Both the position numbers and the translations under genes were made by a program. Shown in pieces: positions 46,842 to 56,407 of a stretch of DNA of 64,000 nt. The notes beneath the pieces were generated by a model that was given only the letters and a program-made list of their open reading frames with translations, was not told where the DNA came from and ran no database searches. The stretch's first letter is position 1; each line of letters opens with the position of its first letter. This DNA comes from Modestobacter italicus. GTDB lineage: Bacteria; Actinomycetota; Actinomycetes; Mycobacteriales; Geodermatophilaceae. The stretch is from the NCBI RefSeq assembly GCF_000306785.1, contig NC_017955.1:372001-436000 (forward strand), given 5' to 3'.

Positions 46842-49077
46842 CGCCGACTCGCCGGCCGGGAGCAGCGCGCTCCTCGCCGAGGACCCGGCCCGGTTCCCCA
46901 CCGCCGCCGAGGTGGCCGAGCTCGAGACCCCGCACCGCGCCCGCTGGGGCGTGGAGCGCGCCGCGCTGTGGGTCAGCGCCCTGGTGGCGGTGCTCACCGT
47001 CGTCGTCGCCGGGCTGGACCTCGACGTGCCCGGTCGCACGCTGCTCGCCCTGCTGTTCACGCTGCTGGTGCCCGGCGTCCCGCTGGCCTCCCTGCTCCGC
47101 GTCCCCTACGCACTGCTCAGCAGCTGCCTGGCCGTGGCGCTCAGCCTCGGGGTCGCGCTGATCATCGCCGCCGTCGAGGTCACCACCGGCTGGTGGGGGC
47201 CCACGGCGTGGGCCACGGGCACCGCCGCCGTCTCCCTGCTGCTCACCGTCGTCGCGCTGCGCCGGCACCCGGCCGACGAGCCGGGCGCCCGGCCGGCGCC
47301 GTCGCTGCGCAGCCGGCTCGCCACCCCCGACCGGCTGGTCTCCGCCGGCCTGCTGGTGCTGGCCCTGCTGTCGTGGTGGGTGGCCACCCGCTGGCTGGAC
47401 CTCGACGCCGCCGGCGCCACCGGCGTGCTCGGCGTGCTGAGCTGGGCCTACGTGCTGGCGCTGGTGCTGACCGCCGCGGTCGCGGCCCGCCAGCTGCTCC
47501 GTCCGGTCGTCGACCCCGTCGTGCTGGCCGCCGCCGCGGTGGTGCTCTGCATCGTCGTGTTCGGCTACACCAACGTCGGCGACGGCGAGGCGGGTGTCTC
47601 GGTCGGCTGGCTGCACGTCGGCTTCATCCGGTTCATCACCGAGAACCACGCCTCCTTCCTCGGCCTGGACGCCCGGGCGTACTGGCCGGGCTTCTTCGGC
47701 GCGGGCGCCGACCTCGTCGAGCTGGCCGGCGTGCGGGACGCCAGCACCTTCCTGTCGCTCTCCCCGGCGTTCTACAACATCGCCGCGATCGCGCCGATCC
47801 TGATCATCGCCCGGTGCATCACCCGCTCGACGCGGCTGGCCTGGCTCGCGGTCTTCGTCTACCTGTCGGCCAACTGGTACCAGCAGGACTACTTCTCCCC
47901 GCAGGCCACGGCGCTGTACCTGTACCTGACCATGCTCGCCCTGCTGCTGTGGATGGCGACCCAGGCCCGGCCCACCCCGCTGGCCGGTGGCTGGGCCGCC
48001 CGGTCCCGGACCGCCTGGCGGCGCCGGCCGGCGCTGCCCGACGGGGTGTCGGCCGGTCGCGCCCTGGCGTGGGAGGTCGCGCTGCTGGGGATCGCCGTGG
48101 CCATCGTGGTCAGCCACCAGCTGACCCCGGCGACGCTGATCTTCGCGCTGCTGGTCTTCGTGGTCACCGGGCACACCCGCTACCGGCGGCTGTGGCTGCT
48201 GGTCGCCCTGGTCTTCCTGCTCTGGTTCAGCTACCGGGCCTCCGGCTACTGGATCGGCAACCTCAGCACCGTCCTCGACGACCTCGGCCAGCTGAACTCC
48301 AACCTGGACAGCGCCGTCGGCGGCCGGGTCAGCCTGACCGCCGACCCGACCTACCAGACGATGCAGAACGTGCGGCTGGGCTGGTCGCTGCTGTACGCCC
48401 TCGCCGGGCTCGCCGGCTGGTGGCTGATCCGGCACCGGCCCGGCGCCCCGCTGTTCGCCGGGCTGACCATGGCGGCCGGCGCGCTGGTGCTCTTCGGCAG
48501 CTACGGCGGGGAGATCGTGCTGCGGTCCTTCGTCTTCGCCGCGCCGCTGCTCGCCCCGCTCGCCGCCGTCGCGCTCGGTGCGCTGGGCCGCCGGCTGCGG
48601 CTGCCGCGCCTCGCGGTGCGCCGCACCGCGCTGGCCGTCGCCCTGGTGACCGTCGCGCTGACCGTCGGCAGCCTGCTGCTGACGACGACGCGCGGCCTCA
48701 ACATCGCCTTCGAGCGGGTCACCACCGGTGACGTCGCCGCGGCGAACGCCCTCTTCGACCGGCTCCAGCGCGGCGACGTCGTGGGCACCCCCGCGTCGAC
48801 CGGCGCGCTCGGCGCCAACCGGGTCGGCGAGCTCGTGCCGCTGCTGATGAGCGAGGCCGGCTGCGAGGCCGCCGACGCCGTGGAGTGCGCGGTCACCGAG
48901 GAGCCGGACTTCGTGGTGGTCAGCCGCACCCAGGACGAGGTGGGCCAGCTGACCGAGGGCCGGCCCGCCGGCTGGACGACGGCCATCGCCGACGAGCTGG
49001 TCGACCGGGGGCTCTACCGGGTGGTCTACGCCGACGCCGACGCAACGGTCCTGCAGGCCGTGGGACAGGGAGACTGA
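46834..49077 (+). CDS. Large polytopic membrane protein (glycosyltransferase/polymerase-like)
   Basis: This 747-residue protein has about 15 hydrophobic segments and a C-terminal soluble domain of about 110 residues. The family is not certain: it resembles actinobacterial DUF2206/GT-C-like proteins of polysaccharide loci, with a loop near residue 290 containing W-P-G-F-F-G-A-G. It might polymerise or transfer lipid-linked sugars. It is coupled to the small ORF upstream and followed after 4 bp by a small membrane protein. Confidence 0.7.
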   Translation: MRDADSPAGSSALLAEDPARFPTAAEVAELETPHRARWGVERAALWVSALVAVLTVVVAGLDLDVPGRTLLALLFTLLVPGVPLASLLRVPYALLSSCLAVALSLGVALIIAAVEVTTGWWGPTAWATGTAAVSLLLTVVALRRHPADEPGARPAPSLRSRLATPDRLVSAGLLVLALLSWWVATRWLDLDAAGATGVLGVLSWAYVLALVLTAAVAARQLLRPVVDPVVLAAAAVVLCIVVFGYTNVGDGEAGVSVGWLHVGFIRFITENHASFLGLDARAYWPGFFGAGADLVELAGVRDASTFLSLSPAFYNIAAIAPILIIARCITRSTRLAWLAVFVYLSANWYQQDYFSPQATALYLYLTMLALLLWMATQARPTPLAGGWAARSRTAWRRRPALPDGVSAGRALAWEVALLGIAVAIVVSHQLTPATLIFALLVFVVTGHTRYRRLWLLVALVFLLWFSYRASGYWIGNLSTVLDDLGQLNSNLDSAVGGRVSLTADPTYQTMQNVRLGWSLLYALAGLAGWWLIRHRPGAPLFAGLTMAAGALVLFGSYGGEIVLRSFVFAAPLLAPLAAVALGALGRRLRLPRLAVRRTALAVALVTVALTVGSLLLTTTRGLNIAFERVTTGDVAAANALFDRLQRGDVVGTPASTGALGANRVGELVPLLMSEAGCEAADAVECAVTEEPDFVVVSRTQDEVGQLTEGRPAGWTTAIADELVDRGLYRVVYADADATVLQAVGQGD

Positions 49078-49081
49078 CGCG

Positions 49082-49327
49082 ATGCTCGACGCACTTGCCG
49101 GCTGGCTGGGGCTGACCCTGTTCGGGGTGGCCCTGGTGCTGGCCGCCGGACTCGAGGCGGCCGACCAGCTGGTCTCCGCCGGCCGCGGCCGCCGCGACCT
49201 CCACGACCGCCCGCAGCGCCGCCGGGCGCAGCGGGTCCGGTGGCGGCTGCTGCACGTGGCCCTCGCCCTCGTCGTGCTCGCCGTCGTCGGGGCGACCGTG
49301 GCGCGCTTCTACGTGTACGTCTACTGA
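49082..49327 (+). CDS. Small two-helix membrane protein
   Basis: This 81-residue protein has hydrophobic segments at about residues 8-25 and 58-75 separated by a strongly basic loop (R-R-R-A-Q-R-V-R-W-R). Its stop and the GT2 start share TGATG. No family is recognised; it may be an accessory of the neighbouring membrane protein. Confidence 0.65.
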   Translation: MLDALAGWLGLTLFGVALVLAAGLEAADQLVSAGRGRRDLHDRPQRRRAQRVRWRLLHVALALVVLAVVGATVARFYVYVY

Positions 49328-50655
49328 TGGCGGCCACGTCCCGGCCCGGTCCGGCAGCCGTCGAGGCGACCTGGTGCGGTGAGCTCGAGCTGTCCGGCAG
49401 CCCGGAGCTGCGCGGGGTCAGCCCGTTCGCCGATGAGGCGCACGCCCGGGTGCTCGTCCGGCTGCACGGTGAGCCGCTCGGTTACGTCACAGTGCCTGCG
49501 GGCGCGGCCGGCGTGGACGCCGCGGCGGTCGCCGCCGACGCCCGCACCCGCTTCGCCGCTGCCGTCACCGCCCACCTCGCGCAGGAGCAGCAGGAGGACG
49601 ACGGCGGTCCGCTGCCCGCGGCCGGAGAGGGCTGCCCGAACCGGGTGGACTCCGACGTCCTGGTGTCGGTGGTGGTCTGCACCCGCGACCGGGCCGACCA
49701 GCTCGCAGGCTGCCTCGACCGGCTCCGCCTGCTGACGTACCCCCGGCTCGAGGTGGTGGTCGTCGACAACGCGCCGCCGGACGACGCCACCCAGCGGGTC
49801 GTCGAGGCCGCGCAGCAGCAGGACCCCCGGTTCCGCTACGTGCGCGAGCCGCGGCCGGGGCTGTCCGCGGCCCGCAACAAGGGGCTCGCCGAGGCGCGCG
49901 GCACCGTGCTGGCCTACACCGACGACGACGTGGCAGTGGACCCGGACTGGGTGCAGGGCGTGCTCCGGGGCTTCGCGCGCCGGCCCGACGTCGGCTGCGT
50001 CACCGGCCTGGTCTGCACCGCGTCCATCTCCAGCCCGGCGGAGGAGTACTTCGACGCCCGCACGTCGCTGTGGTCGACCCGGGTCGAGCCGCAGCTGTTC
50101 GACCTGCAGGGCAGCGGACCGGACGACCCGCTCTACCCCTACGCCCCCGGCCTGTTCGGCACCGGGGCGAACATCGCCTTCGACCGGCAGCTGCTGCTCG
50201 ACCTCGGCGGCTTCGACGAGGCGCTCGGGGCCGGGACCCGCACCCGTGGCGGGGAGGACCTGGACATCTTCGTCCGGGTGCTCCGGGCCGGCCGGGCGCT
50301 GGTCTACGAGCCGGCGGCCATCGTCTGGCACCACCACCGCGCCGACCAGGACGCGCTGCTGAGCCAGCTCTACGGCTACGGCACCGGGCTGTCGGCCTAC
50401 CTCACCAAGTGCCTCCTGCAGCGCGAGACCCGCGCGGAGATCCTGCGCCGCGTGGTGCCCGGGCTGCGCCGTCGCCGGGCCATCTCCGACGAGACGTCCG
50501 AGCGGCTGGGCAGCACGGCCGCAGCGCCTCCGGGAGCTGCCCGGCGGGAGCTGCAGGGGCTCCTGGTCGGCCCCGCGCTCTACCTGCGCGCACGACGGAG
50601 TGCGACCAAGCCGACCGGCGAGTCGGCTGCCGTCGCCCCTGCCCCGTCACTCTGA
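49327..50655 (+). CDS. GT2-family glycosyltransferase
   Basis: This 442-residue GT-A enzyme has an N-terminal 115-residue extension. The core follows: V-S-V-V-V-C-T-R-D-R, V-V-V-D-N-A-P, Y-T-D-D-D-V (DxD metal site near residue 200) and G-G-E-D-L-D near residue 310. H-H-H-R-A-D-Q in the C-terminal part is also typical. It lacks membrane helices and transfers a sugar from an NDP donor on the cytoplasmic side. ATG 49327 is in a one-base overlap. Confidence 0.88.
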   Translation: MAATSRPGPAAVEATWCGELELSGSPELRGVSPFADEAHARVLVRLHGEPLGYVTVPAGAAGVDAAAVAADARTRFAAAVTAHLAQEQQEDDGGPLPAAGEGCPNRVDSDVLVSVVVCTRDRADQLAGCLDRLRLLTYPRLEVVVVDNAPPDDATQRVVEAAQQQDPRFRYVREPRPGLSAARNKGLAEARGTVLAYTDDDVAVDPDWVQGVLRGFARRPDVGCVTGLVCTASISSPAEEYFDARTSLWSTRVEPQLFDLQGSGPDDPLYPYAPGLFGTGANIAFDRQLLLDLGGFDEALGAGTRTRGGEDLDIFVRVLRAGRALVYEPAAIVWHHHRADQDALLSQLYGYGTGLSAYLTKCLLQRETRAEILRRVVPGLRRRRAISDETSERLGSTAAAPPGAARRELQGLLVGPALYLRARRSATKPTGESAAVAPAPSL

Positions 50656-50797
50656 GTCAGGGACACGCCGTACATCTGGCGTTTCCACAGTTTCCTCAGC
50701 AGTGAACAATCCACGGGCCTGGGCTTTTCGAACAGTCACTGACTACGGTGCGTTGCGGTCATGAGCGGCCGACGGGGAAAGCAGTGGGAGGCAACGG

Positions 50798-53362
50798 GTG
50801 AGCAGGGCAGCAGAGGCACGTCGGGGGCGCATGCGCTGGGGGAGCCCGCTGGGCACCCTGGGCGGGCGCGTGTCGGGAGCCGGGCGGGTGGCGGGCGCAC
50901 TGCTCGCAGCCACCGTCGTGGCGACCCTCGCGGCGGTGGGCCTCACGGCCGGCACCGCCTCGGCAGCCGCGGGGTGCTCGATCAACATCATCGCCCACCC
51001 GGACGACGACCTGTTCTTCATCAACCCGGCGACCCTGCAGAACGTGCAGTCCACCGGGTGCGTGAGCACCGTCTACGTGACCTCCGGTGACGCCGGCAGC
51101 GGCACGGGGTACTCGCAGCGCCGGGAGGAGGGTGTCCGGGCCGCCTACGCGAAGATGGCCAACACCGCGAACTCCTGGACGAAGACGACGGTGACCATCG
51201 CAGGCAAGGTCGTGAACAAGTCCACGCTGGCCGGCAAGCCGAGCCTGGCGCTGTACTTCCTGCGGCTGCCCGACGGCAACATCGACGGCAGCGGCACCGG
51301 CGCGTCGGGCTACACCAGCCTGCAGGACCTCTACGGCGGGTCCATCGCCTCGCTGCGCACCGTCGACGCGCCGATCCAGGACTACACCCGCGCGCAGCTC
51401 ATCAGCACCCTCGGCAGCCTGATCACCACCTCCGGTGCCGCGACGGTCCGGACGCTGGACGAGCGCGGCGCCTACGGCGACGGCGACCACAGCGACCACT
51501 ACACCGTGGCCCGGTTCGCGGTCGCGGCGAAGAACGCCGCCGCCCCGTCGATCCCGGTCGTCGGGTACCTCGGCTACCCCGGGTCGGACCTGCCGGCCAA
51601 CGTCTCCGGCGCCGACCTGACCAACAAGCAGAACGCCTTCCTGGCCTACGCGCCCTACGACTCGCAGATGTGCCAGAGCCTGGCCGCCTGCAACGCGCGG
51701 CCCGAGGGCACCTGGCTGCCCCGGCAGCACCTGTCCAGCGAGCTGCACCCGACCGACCCCGGCCAGACCGGCAACGCCGCGCTGACCGCCACGGCCACCG
51801 CCTCGTCGCAGAACGCCAACGACGGCCAGACCGCGGCCAAGGCCATCGACGGCGTCGTCGACGGCTACCCGGGTGTCGCCAGCCGTGAGTGGGCGACCCA
51901 GGCCGGCAAGGCCGGCAGCTGGCTGCAGCTGAACTGGCTGGAGCCGGTGCAGCTGGGCTCGGTCGTGCTGTTCGACCGGCCGAACACCTCCGACCAGGTC
52001 ACCGCCGCCACCGTGTCGTTCTCCGACGGCACCTCGGTGACGGTCCCGTCGCTGGACAACGCCGGCGCCGGGAAGATCGTGACCTTCGCTCCCCGGACCA
52101 CCACGACCCTGCGGGTCACCATCACCTCGGTGAGCGCCAGCACCAGCAACGTCGGCCTGGCCGAGCTGCAGGCCTGGACCGCCGGCTCCGGCCCGTCGAA
52201 CCCGACCACGCCGCCGACGACGACGCCGCCCACCACGACGCCGCCGACGACCACGCCGCCGACGACCACCCCGCCGACGACGACGCCGCCGACCACGACT
52301 CCGCCGGCCACGCCGAACCTGGCCACGACCTCGACCGTGACGGCCTCCTCGGAGAACCCGAACGACGGGCAGACCGCGGTCAAGGTCAAGGACGGCGTTA
52401 TCGACGGCTACCCGGGTGTCGCCACCGCGGAGTGGGCGACCCAGGGCGGCAAGGCGGGCAGCTGGGTGCAGCTGACCTGGCCGACGGCTCAGACGGTCGA
52501 CCGGGTCGTGCTCTACGACCGGCTCAACACCTCCGACCAGGTGACCGCGGGGACGCTCACGTTCTCCAACGGCACCACGGTCGCGGTGCCGACCCTCAGC
52601 AACGCCGGCGCCGGGGTCACGGTGACCTTCCCGTCCCGCTCGACGACCAGCGTGCGGCTGACCATCACCGGGGTCAGCGCGTCGACGAGCAACGTGGGGC
52701 TGGCCGAGTTCCAGGCCTACGGCGGCGGCTCGACGACCCCGACGACGACGGCGCCGACCACCACGGCACCGACGACGACGGCGCCGACCACCACCGCGCC
52801 GACGACGACGGCACCCACCACGACGGCGCCGACCACCACCGCGCCGACGACGACGGCGCCGACGACCACCCCGCCGACCACGACCCCGCCGACGACGACG
52901 GCACCGACCACCACGGCACCGACCACCACGCCGCCGGCCGCTGCGGTGAACCAGGCGCGCACCGCCACGGTCTCCGCGTCGTCGCAGAATACCAACGGCG
53001 GCCAGCCGGCCACCAAGGCGATCGACAACGTCATCGCCGGCTACCCGACCAACGCGGCCGCCGAGTGGGCGACCGTCGGTGGGGTCGCGGGCAGCTGGAT
53101 CCAGCTGGCCTGGAGCTCGCCGGTGACCCTCAGCCGGGTCGTGCTCTACGACCGGCCGAACCTCGACGACCAGGTGACCGCCGCGACGATCACCTTCTCC
53201 AACGGGTCCACGGTCACCGTGCCGGTGCTCGACAACGCCGGTGGCCCGGTCACGGTCACCTTCACCGCCCGGTCCACGACGACGCTGCGGGTCACGTTCA
53301 CCACGGTGAGCGGCACCACCCGCAACGTCGGGCTCGCCGAGCTCCAGGCCTGGACCGCCTGA
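50798..53362 (+). CDS. Secreted PIG-L deacetylase with three F5/8C-like domains
   Basis: This 854-residue exported protein has a signal peptide to about residue 57 (A-S-A-A-A). The PIG-L/LmbE domain has the zinc motif I-A-H-P-D-D-D near residue 65 and G-D-H-S-D-H-Y. Three related F5/8-type-C (discoidin)-like modules follow, each containing D-G-Y-P-G-V or similar, joined by Thr-Pro and Thr-Ala-Pro linkers. The enzyme likely removes N-acetyl groups from an extracellular glycan that the discoidin modules bind. GTG 50798 has GGGAGG upstream. Confidence 0.87.
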   Translation: MSRAAEARRGRMRWGSPLGTLGGRVSGAGRVAGALLAATVVATLAAVGLTAGTASAAAGCSINIIAHPDDDLFFINPATLQNVQSTGCVSTVYVTSGDAGSGTGYSQRREEGVRAAYAKMANTANSWTKTTVTIAGKVVNKSTLAGKPSLALYFLRLPDGNIDGSGTGASGYTSLQDLYGGSIASLRTVDAPIQDYTRAQLISTLGSLITTSGAATVRTLDERGAYGDGDHSDHYTVARFAVAAKNAAAPSIPVVGYLGYPGSDLPANVSGADLTNKQNAFLAYAPYDSQMCQSLAACNARPEGTWLPRQHLSSELHPTDPGQTGNAALTATATASSQNANDGQTAAKAIDGVVDGYPGVASREWATQAGKAGSWLQLNWLEPVQLGSVVLFDRPNTSDQVTAATVSFSDGTSVTVPSLDNAGAGKIVTFAPRTTTTLRVTITSVSASTSNVGLAELQAWTAGSGPSNPTTPPTTTPPTTTPPTTTPPTTTPPTTTPPTTTPPATPNLATTSTVTASSENPNDGQTAVKVKDGVIDGYPGVATAEWATQGGKAGSWVQLTWPTAQTVDRVVLYDRLNTSDQVTAGTLTFSNGTTVAVPTLSNAGAGVTVTFPSRSTTSVRLTITGVSASTSNVGLAEFQAYGGGSTTPTTTAPTTTAPTTTAPTTTAPTTTAPTTTAPTTTAPTTTAPTTTPPTTTPPTTTAPTTTAPTTTPPAAAVNQARTATVSASSQNTNGGQPATKAIDNVIAGYPTNAAAEWATVGGVAGSWIQLAWSSPVTLSRVVLYDRPNLDDQVTAATITFSNGSTVTVPVLDNAGGPVTVTFTARSTTTLRVTFTTVSGTTRNVGLAELQAWTA
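52201..52310 (+). repeat. Thr-Pro linker minisatellite 1
   Basis: In-frame repeats of ACGACGCCGCCG type encode the T-T-P-P linker between the first and second discoidin-like modules. Confidence 0.8.
52735..52935 (+). repeat. Thr-Ala-Pro linker minisatellite 2
   Basis: In-frame repeats of ACGACGGCGCCGACC type encode a T-T-A-P linker between the second and third modules. Such arrays vary in length by slippage. Confidence 0.8.
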
Positions 53363-53410
53363 TCGCCGGCGCGCCCTGGCTCCGGCCGGGGCGCGCCGTG
53401 CACACCTGAC

Positions 53411-53450
53411 CGACCCCGGCCGGCCGCTGACCAGCGGCCGGCCGGGGTCG
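53411..53450. terminator. Strong hairpin terminator between convergent genes
   Basis: CGACCCCGGCCGGCCGCT (53411-53428) pairs perfectly with 53433-53450 around a GACC loop. It ends 2 bases before the 3' end of the A-PCP-TE gene and can serve both genes. Confidence 0.8.
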
Positions 53451-53452
53451 TC

Positions 53453-56407
53453 TCAGGAGGTGGCGCGCTGCACGGCCGCGGAGAGCCGGCGGCCCAGCTC
53501 GCCGACGTACCGGGCGGCCAGCAGGTCGTGGTGCGACCCGGCGGCCGGCTCGACGGTGAGGTCCGGCGCCATCCGCCGCCACACGGTGAGCACGTTGCCG
53601 GCGACCGGCACCCGCGACCGCGCCCGGAAGTAGGTGACCGGGCCGGCGTAGGGCGCCAGCCGGTGCTCGGCGAACACCGCGCCGGAGCGGTCCAGCACCT
53701 GCCGGTCCGCCGGCTTCGAGTCCGGCCGGAACCGCTGCTGCAGCACCTCGCGCAGCGGCCGGTCGGCCAGCCCGGGCACGACCGCGCTCAGCTGGCCGGC
53801 CAGCTCGTGCGCCACCCGCTCCAACGGCCGCATGGAGGCCAGCGGCGGCAGGGTGTCCAGCAGGCCGAGGAACTCCACCGGGCGCCCCTCGCCGGCGCTG
53901 AGCCGAGCCATCTCGAAGGCGACCAGACCGCCGAAGGAGAAGCCGGCCAGGTGCAGCGGGGCGTCCTGCGCGGTGCTCCGCACGGCGGCGAGGCCCTCGA
54001 CGGCCAGCTCGTGCACCGACTTCGTCGTCCCGTCGGCGTGCAGCAGGTCGGCCCGGACGCCGTACACCGGGCCGGTGCCGGTCAGCTGCTCGGCCAGCGG
54101 CCGGTAGACCTCCACGTCGCCCCAGGCGTCGTGCACGAGGAACAGCGGCACCCCGGTGGGCTCGCCGGGCACCAGCTGGACGACCGTGCTCCGCTGCACA
54201 CCGCCGCGGCGGACCGCCGCGGCGACACCCGGGATGGTCGGATCGGCGAGGAACTGCTCGACCGGGACGTCGGCGCCCAGCTCCAGCTGCACCCGGCGGA
54301 GCAGGGTCATCGACTGCCGCGACGTGCCGCCCAGGTCGAAGAAGTCCTCGATGCCGTCGTGCGGGTCCACGCCGAGCTCGTGCCACAGGTGCCCGACGGT
54401 CGCCAGCACCTCGTCGTCGGCGGCGACGGGCTCGACCGCCGCGGCGCGCACCGCTGCCTCCAGGGCAGCGGTGATGCCGGCGAGCGAGCCGGGGTTGCGC
54501 AGCGCCGCGGTGTTGGCGACCGGGTCGCCGTTGACGGTGTCCCGGACCGCGCTCTCCGACGTCTTGCCGCTGTGGGTCAGCGGCACCTCGGGGACCGCGA
54601 CGACCAGCGCGGGCACGTGCGCCGAGCCGGCCTGCTGGCGCAGCGTGCTGCGGATCCGGGTCTCCAGCTCCCCGTCGAGCACGGCGTCCCCGCGCAGCTT
54701 CACCAGCAGCACGAGCCGGGTGGCGCCGCGCTGGATGGGGTGCCGCTGCTCGACGGCGACGGACTGCTCGATCTCCGGCAGCCGGCGCAGCACCTGGTAG
54801 ATCTCGGCCGGGCCGATCCGGATGCCGTCGATGTTGAGCACACCGTCGGAGCGGCCGTGGACGCGGAGGGTCCCGTCGGCGGCGAGGTCGGCGACGTCCC
54901 CGTGGGTCCACACGCCGGGGTGCTGGGCGTAGTAGGCGCGGTGCAGCCGGGCGCCTCCGGCGTCCCGCAGGAAGCGCACCGGGCGGGAGGGGAACGGGCG
55001 GCGGCAGACCAGCTCGCCGGGCTGGTCGAGCACCGGCAGGCCGGCGTCGTCCAGGACGGCGACGTCCAGGCCGAGGCCGAGGGACTGGCTGCGCCCCCGG
55101 ACGACCGGCAGCTCGGGGTGGCCGAGCACGAAGCAGCCGATGATGTCGGTGCCGCCGCTGATCGACTGCAGCGGCTGGGGGCCGACGGCGTCGGCGAACC
55201 AGTCGAACTGCCAGTCGTGCAGCACCGCGCCGGTGGACATGACCGCGCGCAGCGCCGGCAGGGCGACCGCGTCGGCCGGGCGGTAGCCGGCGTCCTGGCA
55301 CAGCTGCAGGTGCGCGGGGCTGGTGCCGAACACGGTCACCTGCTCCTCGGCAGCCAGCTCCCACAGCGTCTGCGGGCCCTGCACCACGCCGTCGAACAGC
55401 ACGATCGAGGCGCCGACGGCGAGCGCGGACAGCTGCCAGTTCCACATCATCCAGGCGGTCGTGGTGTGGAAGTACAGCCGGTCGGCCGGGCGGAGGTCGC
55501 CGTGCAGCCGGTGCTCCTTGACGTGCTCGAGCAGCGTGCCGCCGGCGCCGTGCACCATCGCCTTGGGCGGCCCGGTCGTGCCGGAGGAGAACATCACGAA
55601 CAGCGGCTCGTCGAACGCCTGCCGCGGCCACTCCGGGCGCGGAGCGCCGGCGGGCAGCGCGGCGACCCGGTCGGCGAGGCGGCTCACCGAGCGGTCGCCG
55701 ACCGCGGGCAGCGGCTCGTCGTCGAGCACGATCACGCTGCACACCGACGGCAGCTCGGCGAGCAGCTCGTCCAGGACGTCGCCGGCCTCCCCCGACCAGC
55801 CGGGGCGTCCGCCGCGGTCGAGCAGCAGCAGGGTGGGCTCGACCTGGGTGAACCGGCCGAGCAGCGCGGCCGGCCCCATGTCCGGCATGGCCGTGGCCAC
55901 CGCGGCGCCGAGCGCGGCGGTGGCGAGTGCGGCGAGGACGGCGTTGCCGTTGTTCGGCGCCACCACCACGACGCGGCCGCCGGCCCGGACGCCCTGGGCG
56001 GCGAGCACCGCGGCGGCGTCGGCGACGTCGTCGCGCAGCTGGCGCCGGGTCCAGCGGCGGCGGGCGCCGTCGCCGTGCACCGAGGTCAGGCAGACGGCGT
56101 CGTCGTCGACGCCGGGCAGCGGGCGGAGCAGGTTCTCCGCGTAGTTGAGCCGGACGTCGGGGAAGAAGCGTGCGGACTCGACGTCGTCGCTGGTGCTCAC
56201 GACGTCGGTCGACCCCTCCCAGACGAGCCCGGACCAGTCCAGGAACGCCCGCCAGAAGTCCCGGTACGACTCGACCGACCAGGCGTGCAGGGCCGTCGCG
56301 GCGGTCAGGTCGCGATCGGTCAGCGCGGCCACCGCGGCGCGGAAGTCGGCCAGCTGGGTGCCGGCCGGCTGCTGCACGACGTCGGCGGACAGGGTCGCTC
56401 GGGTCAT
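53453..56407 (-). CDS. NRPS-like A-PCP-TE protein with AACS-type adenylation domain
   Basis: This 984-residue single-module synthetase begins with an adenylation domain of the acetoacetyl-CoA-synthetase type (about residues 35-650): F-S-S-G-T-T-G-P-P-K-A, T-T-T-A-W-M-M-W-N-W and catalytic Lys in H-S-G-K-T-S. A carrier domain has D-L-G-G-T-S-R-Q-S near residue 705. A thioesterase has nucleophile G-F-S-F-G-G near residue 830 and His in S-H-H-D. It should load and release a hydroxy- or keto-acid. It lies in an ATGA overlap behind its PPTase. Confidence 0.88.
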   Translation of the reverse strand: MTRATLSADVVQQPAGTQLADFRAAVAALTDRDLTAATALHAWSVESYRDFWRAFLDWSGLVWEGSTDVVSTSDDVESARFFPDVRLNYAENLLRPLPGVDDDAVCLTSVHGDGARRRWTRRQLRDDVADAAAVLAAQGVRAGGRVVVVAPNNGNAVLAALATAALGAAVATAMPDMGPAALLGRFTQVEPTLLLLDRGGRPGWSGEAGDVLDELLAELPSVCSVIVLDDEPLPAVGDRSVSRLADRVAALPAGAPRPEWPRQAFDEPLFVMFSSGTTGPPKAMVHGAGGTLLEHVKEHRLHGDLRPADRLYFHTTTAWMMWNWQLSALAVGASIVLFDGVVQGPQTLWELAAEEQVTVFGTSPAHLQLCQDAGYRPADAVALPALRAVMSTGAVLHDWQFDWFADAVGPQPLQSISGGTDIIGCFVLGHPELPVVRGRSQSLGLGLDVAVLDDAGLPVLDQPGELVCRRPFPSRPVRFLRDAGGARLHRAYYAQHPGVWTHGDVADLAADGTLRVHGRSDGVLNIDGIRIGPAEIYQVLRRLPEIEQSVAVEQRHPIQRGATRLVLLVKLRGDAVLDGELETRIRSTLRQQAGSAHVPALVVAVPEVPLTHSGKTSESAVRDTVNGDPVANTAALRNPGSLAGITAALEAAVRAAAVEPVAADDEVLATVGHLWHELGVDPHDGIEDFFDLGGTSRQSMTLLRRVQLELGADVPVEQFLADPTIPGVAAAVRRGGVQRSTVVQLVPGEPTGVPLFLVHDAWGDVEVYRPLAEQLTGTGPVYGVRADLLHADGTTKSVHELAVEGLAAVRSTAQDAPLHLAGFSFGGLVAFEMARLSAGEGRPVEFLGLLDTLPPLASMRPLERVAHELAGQLSAVVPGLADRPLREVLQQRFRPDSKPADRQVLDRSGAVFAEHRLAPYAGPVTYFRARSRVPVAGNVLTVWRRMAPDLTVEPAAGSHHDLLAARYVGELGRRLSAAVQRATS

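Noticed and set aside
45178-48435. 1085-codon reverse frame opposite the glycan operon
   Set aside because: It is an antisense GC artefact without domains or a ribosome site.
52201-52935. CRISPR-like array in the Thr-Pro region
   Set aside because: The repeats are in-frame codon runs of a linker, with no unique spacers.
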